This document shows, one piece after another, positions 46,468 to 55,420 of a stretch of 64,000 bases of DNA (position 1 is the first letter of the stretch; every line of letters starts with the position of its first letter). The translations under genes were made by a program, and so were the position numbers. The notes beneath the pieces were generated by a model, which was not told the DNA's origin, made no database searches, and was given only the letters and a program-made list of their open reading frames with translations. Origin of the DNA: Moorena sp. SIOASIH (GTDB taxonomy: Bacteria; Cyanobacteriota; Cyanobacteriia; Cyanobacteriales; Coleofasciculaceae); assembly GCF_010671925.1 (NCBI RefSeq), contig NZ_JAAHIH010000007.1:248001-312000 (forward strand), read 5' to 3'.

Positions 46468-46493
46468 GGTGCGTTAATAATTTTTAACGCACC
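46468..46493. terminator. 10-bp perfect hairpin
   Basis: GGTGCGTTAA pairs with TTAACGCACC around six bases and is followed by TATTTAA. Terminator-like, but no gene ends just before it. The rest of 46226-46630 shows TTGGTAG-type repeats and no gene. Confidence 0.5.
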
Positions 46494-46631
46494 TATTTAA
46501 TATAGTGCCTCTGGGGCTAATTTTAGTCCTGTCACTAGTAAAAAATTACCAATGGTCTACGCTATCACGCGCCTTACAGCGATTTAATCTTTACTTTATA
46601 AATGACGCTTTAGAGGATGTTGGGTAAAATT

Positions 46632-46647
46632 AGTGATCAAGATCACA
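46632..46647. promoter_or_regulatory. CRP-like palindrome
   Basis: AGTGATCAAGATCACA fits TGTGA-N6-TCACA at 15 of 16 positions. It lies 112 bp upstream of a 33-codon reading frame. A second pair of half-sites (ATCACAGTCTTTCGTGAT, inverted orientation) follows at about 46667. Binding by a cyanobacterial cAMP receptor is inferred only. Confidence 0.4.
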
Positions 46648-46758
46648 TATATTAATTGTCCTAAATCACAGTCTTTCGTGATCTAAACCGATGAAATGGA
46701 TTTAAGTTACCGCTAGCATTCTTAGGTCAGCTGTTAATACTCAAGGAAACGGTGCATC

Positions 46759-46860
46759 ATGAATACTCAAAAAATTCGCTTCGCAGCCATCACGATTTTA
46801 GATATCGCACTATTGTTCACAGCCCCCATCATCATCGAATTATTCTCAAAAATTCCTTAA
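46759..46860 (+). CDS. 33-residue predicted membrane peptide
   Basis: MNTQKIRF is followed by AAITILDIALLFTAPIIIELF, a single hydrophobic segment, and SKIP. AAGGAAACGG precedes the ATG by six bases, a good ribosome site for the spacing. It looks like a small membrane protein, too short for routine gene callers. Absence of a known family means the call rests on the ribosome site and the membrane segment alone. Confidence 0.4.
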   Translation: MNTQKIRFAAITILDIALLFTAPIIIELFSKIP

Positions 46861-47218
46861 GTCCAAGGAACTATGTCTTAGGAATGATGAACGATGACTA
46901 GGCACATAATATAGCGTTTCCAAATGAGATGTAAACCTAAGAGGTCTTTTTTGATTGTTCAATAAAACTCTAGATCTCTTGCCCCTCTTGCCTTTTGCTT
47001 ATTTCAGCCAAGCAAATTACTGCCATACCTGTGTTTACAACTCATATAAAAACGCTATCAGCACATAGTTTTGCATTAATCGTTTTTCGAGTACAAGCCC
47101 CTAACACCTAGCATGGGGGAATTCATTATTAATCATTCATCTTCATCATTCCCTGATCACTGTCGAGACCGGTGGCATTCCTAGTTCAGTTAATTTTAGA
47201 TATAAAATAAATCTGAAA

Positions 47219-48145
47219 ATGATAACTTTATATGTAATCAATAAAGTGATCAATAAATTTCAAAATCTGCTCTTGACAGGAATAATAGTGAGTGTGGGGT
47301 TGTGGGCAATACCAGTATCAGCACAAGTCGAGGATGAGCAAGTCAATGCTCTTGTAGAAGCACTGCGGCTTTCGGCACCACCCAATAGCCGGAATGATGG
47401 CATGTACAGCGAGTGGCAAGTTTTACCGGCCATCATCCCGAGCTGGACATCTCAATGTGCAGGACAGGCAATGACACCTGCACAATTTGAAGCCGACCCG
47501 ACCACAGCACGCAGTGTTGTGGCTTGTATCATCAGACGGGAACTAGAGATTGAATTTAGAGATAGTGGCAACAATGAAATGATTGCTGTTCGCCGTACCG
47601 CCTGTTGGTGGATGACAGGCAAACCCTCTGGCTGCAACAGTGGCGCAACTGCTGACTATGTCCAGAGAGTACTCGGCTTTTATCAGCAGCCCCATAGCTC
47701 CACACCAGTATTCGCACAAGTAGAGGATCAGCAAGTCAACACTCTTGATCCGCAAGTCAATGCTCTTGATCCGCAAGTCAATGCTCTTGTAGAAGCACTG
47801 CGGCTTTCGGCACCACCCAATAGCCGGAATGATGGCATGTACAGCGACTGGCAAGTTTTACCGGCCATTATCCCGAGCTGGACATCCCAATGTGCAGGAC
47901 AGGCAATGACACCTGCACAATTTGAAGCCGACCCGACCACAGCACGCAGTGTTGTGGCTTGTATCATCAGACGGGAACTAGAGATTGAACTTAGAGATAG
48001 TGGCAACAATGAAATGATTGCTGTTCGCCGTACCGCCTGTTGGTGGATGACAGGAAAACCCTCTGGCTGCAACAGTGGCGCAACTGCTGACTATGTCCAG
48101 AGAGTACTCGGCTTTTATCAGCAGCATAGGTCTACTAATCTCTGA
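47219..48145 (+). CDS. Secreted protein with two near-identical domains
   Basis: 308 residues. A signal peptide (about 1-36, ending VSAQ) is followed by two copies of an approximately 115-residue domain, joined by a short repeat linker (three units of QVNALDP type). Each domain includes LRLSAPPNSRNDGMYS, SWTSQCAGQAMTPAQFEADP, CIIRRELEIE, TACWWMTGKPSGC and YVQRVLGFYQQ. Each contains four Cys, so two disulfides per domain are plausible. The copies are nearly identical in DNA, indicating a very recent internal duplication. The domain family is not one I recognise. Confidence 0.75.
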   Translation: MITLYVINKVINKFQNLLLTGIIVSVGLWAIPVSAQVEDEQVNALVEALRLSAPPNSRNDGMYSEWQVLPAIIPSWTSQCAGQAMTPAQFEADPTTARSVVACIIRRELEIEFRDSGNNEMIAVRRTACWWMTGKPSGCNSGATADYVQRVLGFYQQPHSSTPVFAQVEDQQVNTLDPQVNALDPQVNALVEALRLSAPPNSRNDGMYSDWQVLPAIIPSWTSQCAGQAMTPAQFEADPTTARSVVACIIRRELEIELRDSGNNEMIAVRRTACWWMTGKPSGCNSGATADYVQRVLGFYQQHRSTNL

Positions 48146-48180
48146 AGTATGAAGGATGAAGTATGAATACTTCATCCTTT

Positions 48181-48650
48181 GGTAGTGGTACACAATTCGT
48201 GATTTTAGCTTCCTCCGCTCTTATGCCCCACAACGAACATGCGCAGCATGAGTGTTTAAAGTTACCGTAAGGATAGTGGAGCCTTTATGGTTAGTCGGTT
48301 ATGCGTTTTGGGTTAAAACTTTTTGATTAAGGCTCCACTATCCTAAGGTTTCGTCTCCAGGGATGAATCGCGGACAGGAACTCTGATAAACAGCCTGAAA
48401 AACGTTATACTAAAAATAGTAGGGAAGACAAATTAAGAGCTAACCGCCACCTACTAATCAAAAATACAACTTATTGTATTGTTCCGGCGCGGAGGGGCAT
48501 CCCGTGTCGTTAATAAAGCTTACCGAGTATCCGAACCGTTGGGTGGAGTTGGTAAGAAGCCCACACTGAACTCAAAGAGTCAGTGTGGGAGTATGTCACC
48601 CCCGAAACCTTCACCAGACTGTAGCCAAACCACTACATCTTTACCACTAC
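48181..48650. mobile_element. Nested mobile elements: palindromic MITE split by a TnpB-type remnant and a structured element
   Basis: The outer edges GGTAGTGGTACACA and TTACCACTACC plus adjacent sequence match the 82-bp MITE at 23639-23720, here split after TAGCTTCC. The insert starts near 48214 and ends near 48600 with a hairpin CCCACACTGA/TCAGTGTGGG followed by GTATGTCAC, the usual right end of TnpB elements. The left part of the insert is the structured element 48236-48362. No tnpB is left, so the inner element is an internally deleted derivative. Confidence 0.7.
48236..48362 (+). ncRNA. Structured element, second copy (HEARO/OMEGA-like candidate)
   Basis: Hairpin AACATGCGCAGCATGAGTGT, then GTTACCG and the 16-bp stem AGGATAGTGGAGCCTT (48270-48285) with 48329-48344. 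The loop has TATGGTTAGTCGGTTATG and GGGTTAAAACTTT. It ends AAGGTTTCGTCTCCAGGG just before ATGA (48363). Differences from the 28.9-kb copy in the stem are paired on both strands. Orientation relative to the downstream right end is the same as at 28.9 kb. Confidence 0.5.
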
Positions 48651-48700
48651 CATCTCTTCAGGATGAAGTATAAAGGATGAAGTATTCATCCTTTATACTT

Positions 48701-49495
48701 TTATGCCTTTGGAGTTGCTTTGTTATCCTTTCTGGCATGCTTCTTCTTGAGCCAGCCACCAAATCCCAGAGCCGTAACTGAGCCAAAAACAGTTAGGGGT
48801 TCGGGAGCACCTGGAACATTGGGAGGAGTTTCAAAATAGGGAGGAGTTTCAAAATAGGGAGGAGTTTCAAAATCGGGAGGACTTTGAAAACGGTTATAGC
48901 TGACTGCACTCACAGCTGCACTGTTAACCACGGTAACATTTAACCTGTTGACTCGATCGTTACCAAAGCCACTGAATGAGCTAATCAGATTATTACCTCT
49001 GCCGAAAAAGTTAAACTCCTGATTCCCGCTCTCGGAAAAGGTTGTAACCCTTACCGGGTCAGATTCTTCGATGTCGAGAAGTGTGAGTTCATCAAGAAAA
49101 ACCGACTGACCAAAGTCAAAGGTAAACGTGCCACCAAAGGCAGAGTCGTCTGGATCGCTGGAGTCGTTATCCTCACTGATGATTAGGGTGTTGCCCAATC
49201 TGGGCTTGAACAAATCATCGTCCTCTCCTGTACAATGACTGGCAGCACCACCGCAAGCGCTGTTATAGATCATCAGGTCACGGGGCTGTCCGCCAGTAGT
49301 CCCCTGATCAAACACGCCGAGTCTTACGCCTTGAACTTCCTGGTTGGTAACTTTCTGACCCGGCGAGAGACCAGGCTCGTCAAAGTCGAGAATAGCAGCT
49401 TGGGCAGAACCTGCTTGAATTGCAGTAAAACTTAGAGCCACAAATGCCGCTCCTGTAGCCATGGAGAGCTTGTTAAAAGCACTCGAAGTAGACAT
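48701..49495 (-). CDS. PEP-CTERM protein with proline-rich pre-tail repeat
   Basis: About 264 residues from ATG 49495, chosen because AAGGAG lies about 11 bases upstream and MSTSSAFNKLSMATGAAFVA starts a signal peptide. The upstream extension to 49609 is unsupported. The domain has LDFDEPGLSPGQKVTNQEVQ, typical of matrix PEP-CTERM proteins. Three PPYFET/PPDFET units precede the tail PGAPEPLTVFGSVTALGFGG and basic KKKHARK. Exosortase-dependent export to the matrix is inferred. Confidence 0.85.
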   Translation of the reverse strand: MSTSSAFNKLSMATGAAFVALSFTAIQAGSAQAAILDFDEPGLSPGQKVTNQEVQGVRLGVFDQGTTGGQPRDLMIYNSACGGAASHCTGEDDDLFKPRLGNTLIISEDNDSSDPDDSAFGGTFTFDFGQSVFLDELTLLDIEESDPVRVTTFSESGNQEFNFFGRGNNLISSFSGFGNDRVNRLNVTVVNSAAVSAVSYNRFQSPPDFETPPYFETPPYFETPPNVPGAPEPLTVFGSVTALGFGGWLKKKHARKDNKATPKA

Positions 49496-49609
49496 GGGAT
49501 TTCTTACTCCTTCAGGGTATTTACAGTAAAGATAGGATTGATGACCCTGAAAAACGTTTTGGTGTAAAATCAACCTAGAGTTTGGGTATGACATCCAAAG
49601 TCGTACCAC

Positions 49610-50940
49610 TTTTCCTAAACTAAAAGTAGACAGTCTGACCCTGGCATAGCTCTAACGGTAATTTTTTCCTTATTTACTCATTGAGCTTTGCCTATTTAGC
49701 AATAGTTTTGGCAGAGATAGCGTCTGAAAAATTCCTGATCAAAATACTCTCTAGGTAATTATTTCAGAGGTAAATATTTCAGAACTACGTTGCCCCTGGT
49801 TATCAAAAATCTGGTTACACAAACCCCTAGTTACACAACCCCTAGTATTTACCTCTTATAGGTGGCAGCAATAATTGGTAGAAGCGGTTAATTCATTGCT
49901 TGGCCATGGGGTTATTGAGGCTTGCTTTTGTTTAGTCTATCAAGTTGATTCAGAAGTGTCAACTAGTTTATAGAGCAGATTAATGAAAAACTATTCAGAT
50001 AGTTAGTGATGCTTAAATAGATTTAATTAAAGTAAAAATGCTTGGCGCTATCCTTGAAAGCTGGGATTGTTGCACTGCTTGGATTTGCGTAAAAATGTGA
50101 CGATTAAATAGCCATAATAGGTTATTAAAGTTAGTCATCAAAACTCTAATTTTTTATTATTAAATAATTAACAAAATCTAGATAAATAGTTAATTATTTA
50201 TTTTATAAATAATTAATAAATAGCAAATTATTTTCGAAAATAATACTCAAAAAATGGCTGGAGGCATTGAAAGGATTTTTACAGCTGTAATTATCACAAA
50301 ACAAATCCAAAAATCCTATATAATTAATGAATTTGGCTAAAATTAAATCCGAAGGAATAAAATCTAAAACCCAAAATATCTAATTGGTACAGTCAAAGCA
50401 AAATCATTGATATCAATGTTGATCACAAGGTGAGCTAATCAATTAATCTAGATACTGGCGATTGAGGTGCAACTTGAAACCGAATGGAAGGATGGCAATG
50501 GGATGCTATCTTGTTTGATATCATGTCGGGATAATTACCCTGTCTTGATGCAGTCGCTCATGGGGGAAACCCCCAAGACCGCGCTGCATCGCTTAATAAA
50601 AATTTCCCCCATCTCCCCATCTCCCCATCTCCCCATCTCCCCATCTCCCCACACTTCCCACCCTCCCCCCGCCCGCTTACAAGGGTAGGTTTTTTACAAA
50701 GGGGCGAGTATGTACTTTTATTAGGTATAAATTCCTAAAAATATGTATCAAAATACACAATTATTTCCGGGATAATTCTCCCCATTTCCCGCTCTTCCCC
50801 TCCTGGGAGGGGTTAGGGGTGGGTTCCGATTCCCGACTCCCGTTCCCCTCCTGGGAGGGGTTAGGGGTGGGTTCCGACTCCCGATTCCCGACTCCCGACC
50901 CAAATGTAAAAAACCTACCCCTGTGAGCCCCCCGCCCGGG
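49610..50940. other. Long non-coding region with repeats
   Basis: 49610-50460 is AT-rich and shows no supported gene. 50546-50595 is a palindrome (TTGATGCAGTCGCTCATG ... CGCTGCATCGCTT) related to those at 25.6 and 54.7 kb. 50609-50649 repeats ATCTCCCC. 50790-50900 has two copies of CTCCTGGGAGGGGTTAGGGG and CGACTCC units. An open frame at 50467-50688 crosses two of these repeats and is probably spurious. Confidence 0.6.
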
Positions 50941-50950
50941 CCCCTTAATT

Positions 50951-51540
50951 ATGGGTATTCAACCAGACTTGATATTAGTGGCTTCCTTACCACTAGAGTC
51001 TTGGGCAATTGTCACCTCTGGAAATTATGCGATCGCAACCAATCGATTGCGTCATGTTGGCTTACCAATACCCCAAATTTTGATTACCACTGATGATGTC
51101 AGTGACTATAAACCCCATCCAGAAGGCTATCTCAAAGCAGCTTAATCTCTGGGTGTCGCACCAGAACAATAGACCTCTTGCAAAAATAAATATGAAATCA
51201 AAATCTATCCCTTTTGCCTTTTGCCTGCCCCCCTTACTAAGGGGGGTTAGGGGGGATTCCTTTTGCCTTGTCAACACCCACGGTTTATGAGACTTATGCA
51301 AGAGGTCTAATGTGTAGTAATTGAGGATGCACTGGTTGGCATCCAAGCTGCACGAGCTGCCCACATGAAAGCGATCGCGTAGGGTGCGCTATGGGCAATC
51401 GCAGTAGCAACAACCCACCCAGCCAGGGCATTAGAGGAAGCAGACCTTTGTATCTGTGCTTTAACCGACATCTCAGTTAGGCAAGTCAGTCAGTCAAGCA
51501 GTAGTCCCACTAGCCTGGAAATTCTAGTAGCTGTTAACAC
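50951..51540 (+). pseudogene. HAD-superfamily hydrolase relic (beta-phosphoglucomutase-like) split by a MITE
   Basis: The frame retains motif II and III regions: LESWAIVTSGNYAIATNRL, DDVSDYKPHPEGYLKAA, then SLGVAPEQ. After the MITE (51171-51308) it resumes CVVIEDALVGIQAARAAHMKAIA and ALWAIAVATTHPARALEEAD. The N-terminal Asp box and cap are missing. Two in-frame stops (TAA at 51142-51144 and TAG at 51379-51381) also break it. Joining across the MITE while removing one AAT copy gives PEQCVVIEDAL in frame, proving the insertion point. Confidence 0.85.
51171..51308. mobile_element. 138-bp MITE with 3-bp AAT target duplication
   Basis: Ends AGACCTCTTGCA and TGCAAGAGGTCT are perfect 12-bp inverted repeats. 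AAT occurs on each side (51168-51170 and 51309-51311). Inside, CCCCCCTTACTAAGGGGGG forms a palindromic core between TTTTGCC-type units. Removal restores the interrupted reading frame. Confidence 0.9.
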
Positions 51541-51557
51541 CTAACTTTCAACCTTCT

Positions 51558-51856
51558 TAGAATTTAGAATTTAGAATTTAGAATTTAGAATTTAGAATTT
51601 AGAATTTAGAATTTAGAATTTAGAATTTAGAATTTAGAATTTAGAATTTAGAATTTAGAATTTAGAATTTAGAATTTAGAATTCTGCCTTCTGCCTTCTT
51701 CATTCTTCATTCTTCATTCTTCATTCTTCATTCTCCATTCTCCATTCTTCATTCTCCATTCTTCATTCTTCATTCTTCATTCTTCATTCTCCATTCTCCA
51801 TTCTTCATTCTTCATTCTCCATTCTTCATTCTTCATTCTTCATTCTTCATTCTGCA
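51558..51856. repeat. AGAATTT heptamer array followed by CATTCTT/CATTCTC array
   Basis: About 18 AGAATTT units (51558-51683), then about 24 units of CATTCTT or CATTCTC with scattered CTGCCTT (51684-51856). The second array ends 31 bp before the NACHT gene's stop. The two arrays are partly complementary. Confidence 0.9.
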
Positions 51857-51887
51857 TTCTTACCAACAACCCTCAACCTTCAACAGA

Positions 51888-54458
51888 TCATGCCGCTTGC
51901 CGGGACAACAACAGTTGAACAAAAGTATCACTAACTGTATGGTCTTTAGTATTCGCTGCGTATTGAATTAAGGTTTCCCGCAACTGCCAAGCAGCATTCC
52001 ATGGCAGTAGGGTTGCCAAGAGGAAGTACACGCCGCGAAACCTAGGGTCACTGATATGCTTGTTTGGCAAATCATTTCCCTCACCTAGAAAGGTCTGCAC
52101 GATGAAAAAGTCCTGGATTTTGTCGTGGCGGAAATACCATTCTTTTCGATCATTGCCTGCATGATCAACAAACAGACGGGGAAATACCATTTTGTAGCGT
52201 TCCATGCAAATCAGTTCTTCAAACCATTTGTCAGCTGGTATAGCTACCTGATCTTGCAAGCGCATCTGGTAAACTGCCTCAGCAAATGCCTCTAGGGGAA
52301 ATTTTCTGAGATAGAGTTGTTCATATTCCTCTGCCATATTTTGGTACTGCTGTTGCTGCAAATTCAGCAAGTCTGGTTTCTGCCCATGGGCTATCATCTG
52401 ACCCACTATGGTCAGGTCCATAGGGTTGGACAGCATCCGACGCACAGCTATCTGTTCTTCTTCTGATTGGTACTGATGTAAAACGGTGTCAATATACTTT
52501 TCGCAGGCTTGTTTGTACTTTATACCCGAGATGGGAGCATCTGGGGGCAGAATTTTATAGCGCGATAGTAAAAATTCCTCAATCTGCTTAGGTTTCAATG
52601 GTTGCAGTACATAGGTCGTAGCGCAAGAGGGGGTCTGGCACTCCATGGATTGGGTCCCGATGATAATATTGCCCTTGAAGTAACTTTCCACAAAACTGGT
52701 AATCTTGGCTCGTGTGTCTGGAGTGACTTCATTGAGTCCATCAATACAGATATCAATGGCATCACTGTAAATCAGGTCTCGCAAAAAACCAGAGTCTTGG
52801 GCGAATCCATGAAGTTTTGCTTGAATCGCTTCGATCACGCCATTAGCGCATTTTTCAGCAGGTAAATAGACAATGATTCGCTTAGATGATTTCACTAAAT
52901 ACCGTAGAAACATGGATTTCCCTAATCCTGATTCCCCTTCCAGGACAATGGGTAATTCCAGATCCGGTATTGCTTCTTGAATGGGTTGCGTTATATTTTT
53001 TCCCTTCTGCTGGACTTCCAAGTTAGGAAAGTAAGCTTGCTCATCAAAGTTTTCTAAATCCGCATCTGACAGCAAGGATTCCTGGAAGGGGGCAAATAAC
53101 TTCGAGCGTAGAAAGGGAATCCAAGTTAGGGCTATGCCTACGTACCCCAGTCCAAAAAACTTCCGCACCGAGGGATTCCAAAAGAAGATAGCTTGGACTT
53201 GGGGGGATTTGGGATAAACCAGTATTAGTCCAAACCAAAACAGCATATGAGTTAGCCAGATAATCACCCCTTGGCTAAAAATTTTCTGATAACTACGAGA
53301 ATCCTGTTCTTGCTGGAGATTATCAAGACCACCACGCACGGTTTCGATCCATCTATCCTGGAAAATTTTCTCCGTGTCTTGCTCTAGCCTTTGAATAACT
53401 GTTTCAAATTCCAGTATGGATTGTTCCAATTGCACTTTGGTGAGCTGCTTCCTCTGTTTTCCAACCTTAGAAGAAATTTCGACAACGGCAGAGAGGGCGG
53501 AATAGCGAACATCTATAGATTCATCTTTGAAAAAGACATCTATTAGGAGAGGGACAGCCTGAATCCCTTCCGTTCCCATCTTTCCTAGAGCAGAGGCGGC
53601 ATAATAGCGAACATAAACTGAGTTATCCTCAAGCAACTCAATTAATAGAGGCAGAGCATCCTTAGCTGGCTCTCCAATTTCCCCTAGTACCTCGGTAGCG
53701 TAAATCCGGATCAGAATAGATTTATCGTTTCTGAGTTGCTCAATGAGCTGGGAAGCAACATCTTTAGTTTTCTCGGCAATCTGCTCTAGAGCATTGACGC
53801 TAGTCCTGCGAACCGAGAATGTTTCATCCTTTAGCGCTTCAATCAGGTAAGGTACAGCTGACTTGGCTGATTCTTTTTTATTCCCTAGGGCATAAGCAGC
53901 GTTAGTACGAACCTCAGCAGATTGATCCTTCCTCAAGACTTCAATGAGCTCAGGTACAACCTCATTGGTTTTCTTTCCCAAGTTCCCTAAGGCATAAGCA
54001 CCATTGGCCCGAACTTCAGCAGATTTATCCTTAAGTGCATCAATCAGATCAGGGATAGCTTCATAAGATGCTTCTCCCATCAATCCCAGAGCAGAAGCGG
54101 CTTTGGCACGAACTGCCGCTGACTCATCGTTCCTTAGGGCTTTAATCAACCAAGGGACAGCTTGATCCGCTTCCTCTCCTATACTCCACAGAGCAACAGC
54201 AGCTCCCTCCCGAACTGCAGCAGATTTATCCGTCTTCAGGGCTTCAATCAGTAAATAGACAGATTTTGGACCACATTGGACTATAGCTTGTTTAGCGGTT
54301 GTATTGTTTATATCGTTGAATCTGGCGATATTAGTCTTAATCTCTGCTTGAGTACACCCTTGAGCTAAGGCAGGACTACAGGGCAGCAGTAGCAATGAGC
54401 AGCCCAATAAAAACACCTTGAGCACTGAGGAAGTGGGTTGTTTGATGCACCTAATCAT
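51888..54458 (-). CDS. Membrane HEAT-repeat/NACHT-ATPase protein
   Basis: About 856 residues from ATG 54458 (MIRCIKQPTS; the frame runs to 54506). A signal peptide or anchor (VLKVFLLGCSLLLLPCSPAL) leads to about eight HEAT repeats of about 36-39 residues (AVPWLIKALRNDESAAVRAKA type). A helical linker and two hydrophobic segments follow (IWLTHMLFWFGLILVYP and FGLGYVGIALTWIPFL). The NACHT ATPase has Walker A VLEGESGLGKSMF and Walker B IDICIDGLNEV. Standard NACHT proteins carry sensor repeats C-terminally; here the repeats are N-terminal and apparently outside the cytoplasm, with the ATPase inside. The C-terminal region (FRHDKIQDFFIVQTFL) looks like the usual NACHT follow-on helices. Role unknown; signalling or defence is possible. 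Confidence 0.8.
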   Translation of the reverse strand: MIRCIKQPTSSVLKVFLLGCSLLLLPCSPALAQGCTQAEIKTNIARFNDINNTTAKQAIVQCGPKSVYLLIEALKTDKSAAVREGAAVALWSIGEEADQAVPWLIKALRNDESAAVRAKAASALGLMGEASYEAIPDLIDALKDKSAEVRANGAYALGNLGKKTNEVVPELIEVLRKDQSAEVRTNAAYALGNKKESAKSAVPYLIEALKDETFSVRRTSVNALEQIAEKTKDVASQLIEQLRNDKSILIRIYATEVLGEIGEPAKDALPLLIELLEDNSVYVRYYAASALGKMGTEGIQAVPLLIDVFFKDESIDVRYSALSAVVEISSKVGKQRKQLTKVQLEQSILEFETVIQRLEQDTEKIFQDRWIETVRGGLDNLQQEQDSRSYQKIFSQGVIIWLTHMLFWFGLILVYPKSPQVQAIFFWNPSVRKFFGLGYVGIALTWIPFLRSKLFAPFQESLLSDADLENFDEQAYFPNLEVQQKGKNITQPIQEAIPDLELPIVLEGESGLGKSMFLRYLVKSSKRIIVYLPAEKCANGVIEAIQAKLHGFAQDSGFLRDLIYSDAIDICIDGLNEVTPDTRAKITSFVESYFKGNIIIGTQSMECQTPSCATTYVLQPLKPKQIEEFLLSRYKILPPDAPISGIKYKQACEKYIDTVLHQYQSEEEQIAVRRMLSNPMDLTIVGQMIAHGQKPDLLNLQQQQYQNMAEEYEQLYLRKFPLEAFAEAVYQMRLQDQVAIPADKWFEELICMERYKMVFPRLFVDHAGNDRKEWYFRHDKIQDFFIVQTFLGEGNDLPNKHISDPRFRGVYFLLATLLPWNAAWQLRETLIQYAANTKDHTVSDTFVQLLLSRQAA

Positions 54459-54655
54459 AGAAGTTCTCCAAGGTTTCGTGAGTATAGATACAAGCAATCT
54501 CTTCAAAAATCCAGTTTTATGTCTCTCAAGGGCTATAAAAGTACCCTTGGGGGTACTCTTGAGGATTCCGCACTCCCTGATATAGCGCTACGCGCAAGTC
54601 AGAAGTCAGAAGTCAGAAGAGAGAAAACAACTATGACTAAGTTTCGGAGTTTAGG

Positions 54656-54750
54656 AGCGATGCAGCGCGGTCTTGGGGAGCCAGTGCGGTCTTGGGGGTT
54701 CCCCCCATGAGCAACTGGCGTGGTTTCCCCCACTCGCTATTGCATCAAGA
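54656..54750. repeat. GCGATGCAGC ... GCTATTGCATCAAGA palindromic element
   Basis: A member of the palindrome family at 25.6 and 50.5 kb, here in the opposite orientation and with a longer interior (repeated TGCGGTCTTGGGG). Together with 54813-54911 (a GTAAGC/GCTTAC-type repeat) it occupies the upstream side of the NACHT gene. The gap 54507-55420 has no gene. Confidence 0.6.
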
Positions 54751-54971
54751 CAATGTCCTGACCTTCATGGGTAGTGCTATATCCAGTCCGGAGCGCCTAA
54801 GTATTAAGTTTTAGGTAAGCTATCAGCTATCAGCCTATGGGCTACAGATGCTGCTACTTGAGGTGCTATCCGCTAAAGGCTGACGGCTGACAACTGACGG
54901 CTGATAGCTTACTGTTTTAAATATTAAGTTTTAGGAATATTAAGTTTTAGAAATATTAAGTTTTAAGCATT

Positions 54972-55013
54972 AATACTCAAGAATTAATACTTAAGTATTA
55001 ATTCTTGAGTATT
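54972..55013. repeat. Perfect 42-bp palindrome
   Basis: AATACTCAAGAATTAATACTT is followed without a gap by its exact reverse complement. Just before it, ATTAAGTTTTAGGA-type units repeat three times (54927-54966). Such a loop-free palindrome could extrude as a cruciform or mark the ends of a deleted element. Confidence 0.9.
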
Positions 55014-55322
55014 AGGGACAAGAGGCGTAGTTGAGGGCTTCCGTGCTTTCCGAGGAGCTAGCAAACTTGGTCAGAACCTCCTTAGCCTATAACCTTAATC
55101 ACTGGATAGGATCTAATTTGGTTTTTTTTCTTAACATTTGACTTTTTTGGAAAAAAGTGTCAAAATAGATACAGAAATAAAAATTGGAATTGAATAAACA
55201 TTGAGGTCTCTGTCGGCTCAGTGGCTCTCAACTCAGATGTCCTGAAGTAGATCAGCCGTAGAGAATCCAAGAAAGTAATACCTAGGGCAGGCTTGCCTAA
55301 CCCTTAGACAGAATTCCTCACC

Positions 55323-55375
55323 TGGCCAAGCAACTTATTAAGCAATTCTTGGCCAAGCAACTTATTAAGCAATTC
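55323..55375. repeat. 26-bp direct repeat upstream of the first DUF4278 gene
   Basis: TGGCCAAGCAACTTATTAAG continuing to CAATTC occurs twice, 27 bp apart (55323-55348 and 55350-55375). Nearby TTAAGCAATCC adds a partial third. A regulatory role is only a guess. Confidence 0.8.
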
Positions 55376-55420
55376 CATTAAGTAATCTGATTAAGCAATC
55401 CAATCGGAGGTATTCGAGCA

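Noticed and set aside
50467..50688. 73-codon frame ending in PISPSPHLPISPSP
   Set aside because: It spans a palindrome family member and the ATCTCCCC array; no independent support.
51888..54458. NACHT protein as part of a known defence cassette
   Set aside because: No effector, nuclease or reverse transcriptase gene lies beside it; neighbours are repeats and a HAD relic.
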